DNA of 5,769 bases from an uncultured Chitinophaga sp. GTDB lineage: Bacteria > Bacteroidota > Bacteroidia > Chitinophagales > Chitinophagaceae. The position numbers were made by a program, and so were the translations under genes. How positions within the stretch are numbered: the first letter of the stretch is position 1; every line of letters begins with the position of its first letter. Shown here piece by piece: positions 4,969 through 5,769 of the stretch. Location of the stretch: the NCBI RefSeq assembly GCF_937874145.1, contig NZ_CALNBI010000526.1:1-5769 (forward strand), written 5' to 3'. The notes under the pieces are model-generated. The model did no database searches. It had not been told where the DNA came from and worked only from the letters and a program-made list of their open reading frames with translations.

Positions 4969-5769
4969 ATGCCATTGCACCGTCCTGCCCCCCGCAATAC
5001 CGTGGAAACGATACTCGTCCTGCTCCTGCTGCTGGCGCTTTTTGTGGCTGTTTACGACGTCCTCCGCGTATTTTTCGGCGTATTCACTTTCGCCATCATT
5101 TTCGCCGTGTCTTTCGCCCGGCCGTTCGAAGAGCTATGCCGGCGAACGGGCCAGCGCCGGACATGGGCGGCGGTCGTGTACGCGCTGCTTTTGCTGGCGG
5201 TGGTGGCGTTGCCGTTTGTACTGCTGATCAGCGCCCTGGGCCGGCATGCCTCGCAGCTGCTGGCGTTCGCCCAGCAAGTGCGGGAATACGGCCTTCCGCC
5301 CCTCCCCGCCCAGGCGGCTGAGTTGCCCGTGGTGGGCGACCCGCTAGCCCAATGGTGGCAGCACCTGCGCGAAAATCCCCGCGAAACCCTTGTAGGACAC
5401 AACCATGAGCTCAACGCCCTCCTGCACCGGCTCCTGAGTGGCGGCGCGGGCATCCTGGGCAGTGCGTGCTGGGCATCCTCGTGTCGGCCGTGCTGCTGGC
5501 CGCAGGGTCCAAAACCCTGCTGCCCCTGCGGACCGTCCTCCGGCACCTGCTGGGCCGCAGCGACGCGCAAAGCCTCATCCAGGCCTGTCTGAGCGCCATC
5601 CGCGGCGTTTCCATCGGGGTAATGGGGACGGCTTTCATTGCCAGCGTGCTGTCGTACCTGGGGTTCGCCATTGCGGGACTGCATTTCAAAATGCTGTTTA
5701 CCGCCATCGTGTTTTTCCTCGTGCTGATACAGGTGGGGCCGCTTGTGCTGTGGCTGCCGCTGGTGATCT
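4969..5769 (+). pseudogene. AI-2E family (YdiK-like) transporter, frameshifted near 5466; runs off the right edge
   Basis: Frame 1 starts at the ATG at 4969 and is good for 166 codons. It has hydrophobic segments at about 13-33, 35-50 and 67-90 and the family-like LPVVGDPLAQWW (119-130). After GILGSA (ending 5466) this frame becomes an implausible Cys/Pro/Ser-rich tail and stops at 5592. The frame starting at 5469 continues the protein perfectly: LGILVSAVLLAAG, later LPLRTVLRHLLG, then FFLVLIQVGPLVLWLP at the right edge, open to 5769. One missing G after GCG (5464-5466) would join the halves as GSA-V-LGIL. Family members are about 330-370 residues, multi-pass inner-membrane proteins for export or exchange of small molecules; substrates are poorly known. 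The intact downstream half suggests a recent mutation or a sequence error. If the frame as read is real, the product would be a truncated 207-residue protein (4969-5592). Confidence 0.85.

Noticed and set aside
4657..4980. N-terminal extension of the cytochrome c protein up to 4980
   Set aside because: It crosses the terminator, the tRNA and the tRNA promoter; the signal peptide at 4656 marks the true start.
5458..5475. Programmed ribosomal frameshift in the transporter gene
   Set aside because: No slippery heptamer or downstream stimulatory structure is evident, and the family is not known for recoding; a one-base deletion or sequence error is simpler.
5052..5707. Minus-strand open frames opposite the AI-2E transporter
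   Set aside because: They are Arg/Ser/Ala-rich shadows of a high-GC gene; the plus strand carries the hydrophobic membrane segments.

Overview
The window looks like chromosomal DNA from a Bacteroidota bacterium, most likely of the Chitinophaga type. Several starts are preceded by the Bacteroidota sigma factor element TAnnTTTG rather than by a Shine-Dalgarno sequence. The protein set (MhqO-like VOC dioxygenase, GT11-like transferase, cupin-type AraC regulator, DUF417 membrane protein, MORN_2 and cytochrome c protein) fits that group. The taxonomic call is inference from style, not from a marker gene.

Layout. (1) 1-448, minus: 5' half of a VOC-family ring-cleaving dioxygenase that runs off the left edge. 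(2) 645-1436, plus: a GT11 (alpha-1,2-fucosyltransferase-like) glycosyltransferase, divergent from gene 1. About 75 bases after its stop lies a decayed 3' end of a second GT11-like gene (1513-1607). (3) 1628-2485 and 2550-3128, plus: an AraC-family regulator followed by a DUF417 (YkgB/RclC-like) inner-membrane protein. Both appear to start at or very near the transcription start, and both promoters carry an inverted repeat in the same register, which suggests shared control. (4) 3129-4656, minus: a secreted protein with MORN_2-like repeats and a C-terminal cytochrome c domain, followed by a small exported protein of unknown function. This unit converges on the DUF417 gene with no base between the two stop codons. 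(5) 4740-4895, minus: a self-contained tRNA-Gln(CTG) unit with its own promoter and intrinsic terminator. (6) 4969-5769, plus: an AI-2E family (YdiK-like) transporter that runs off the right edge and is broken by an apparent one-base deletion near 5466.

How the parts may work together. AraC plus DUF417 resembles the RclR/RclC pair of the E. coli reactive-chlorine response, and the VOC dioxygenase belongs to a family tied to quinone or electrophile stress. A stress theme is therefore plausible for the left half, but it is inferred from family membership. The cytochrome c unit suggests periplasmic electron transfer or redox sensing, with no clear partner in the window. There is no CRISPR array, insertion sequence or phage module, and no clear multi-gene defence system. 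The most original signals are the GT11 gene relic, the matched operator-like repeats on the regulator and its neighbour, and the MORN_2/cytochrome c fusion.
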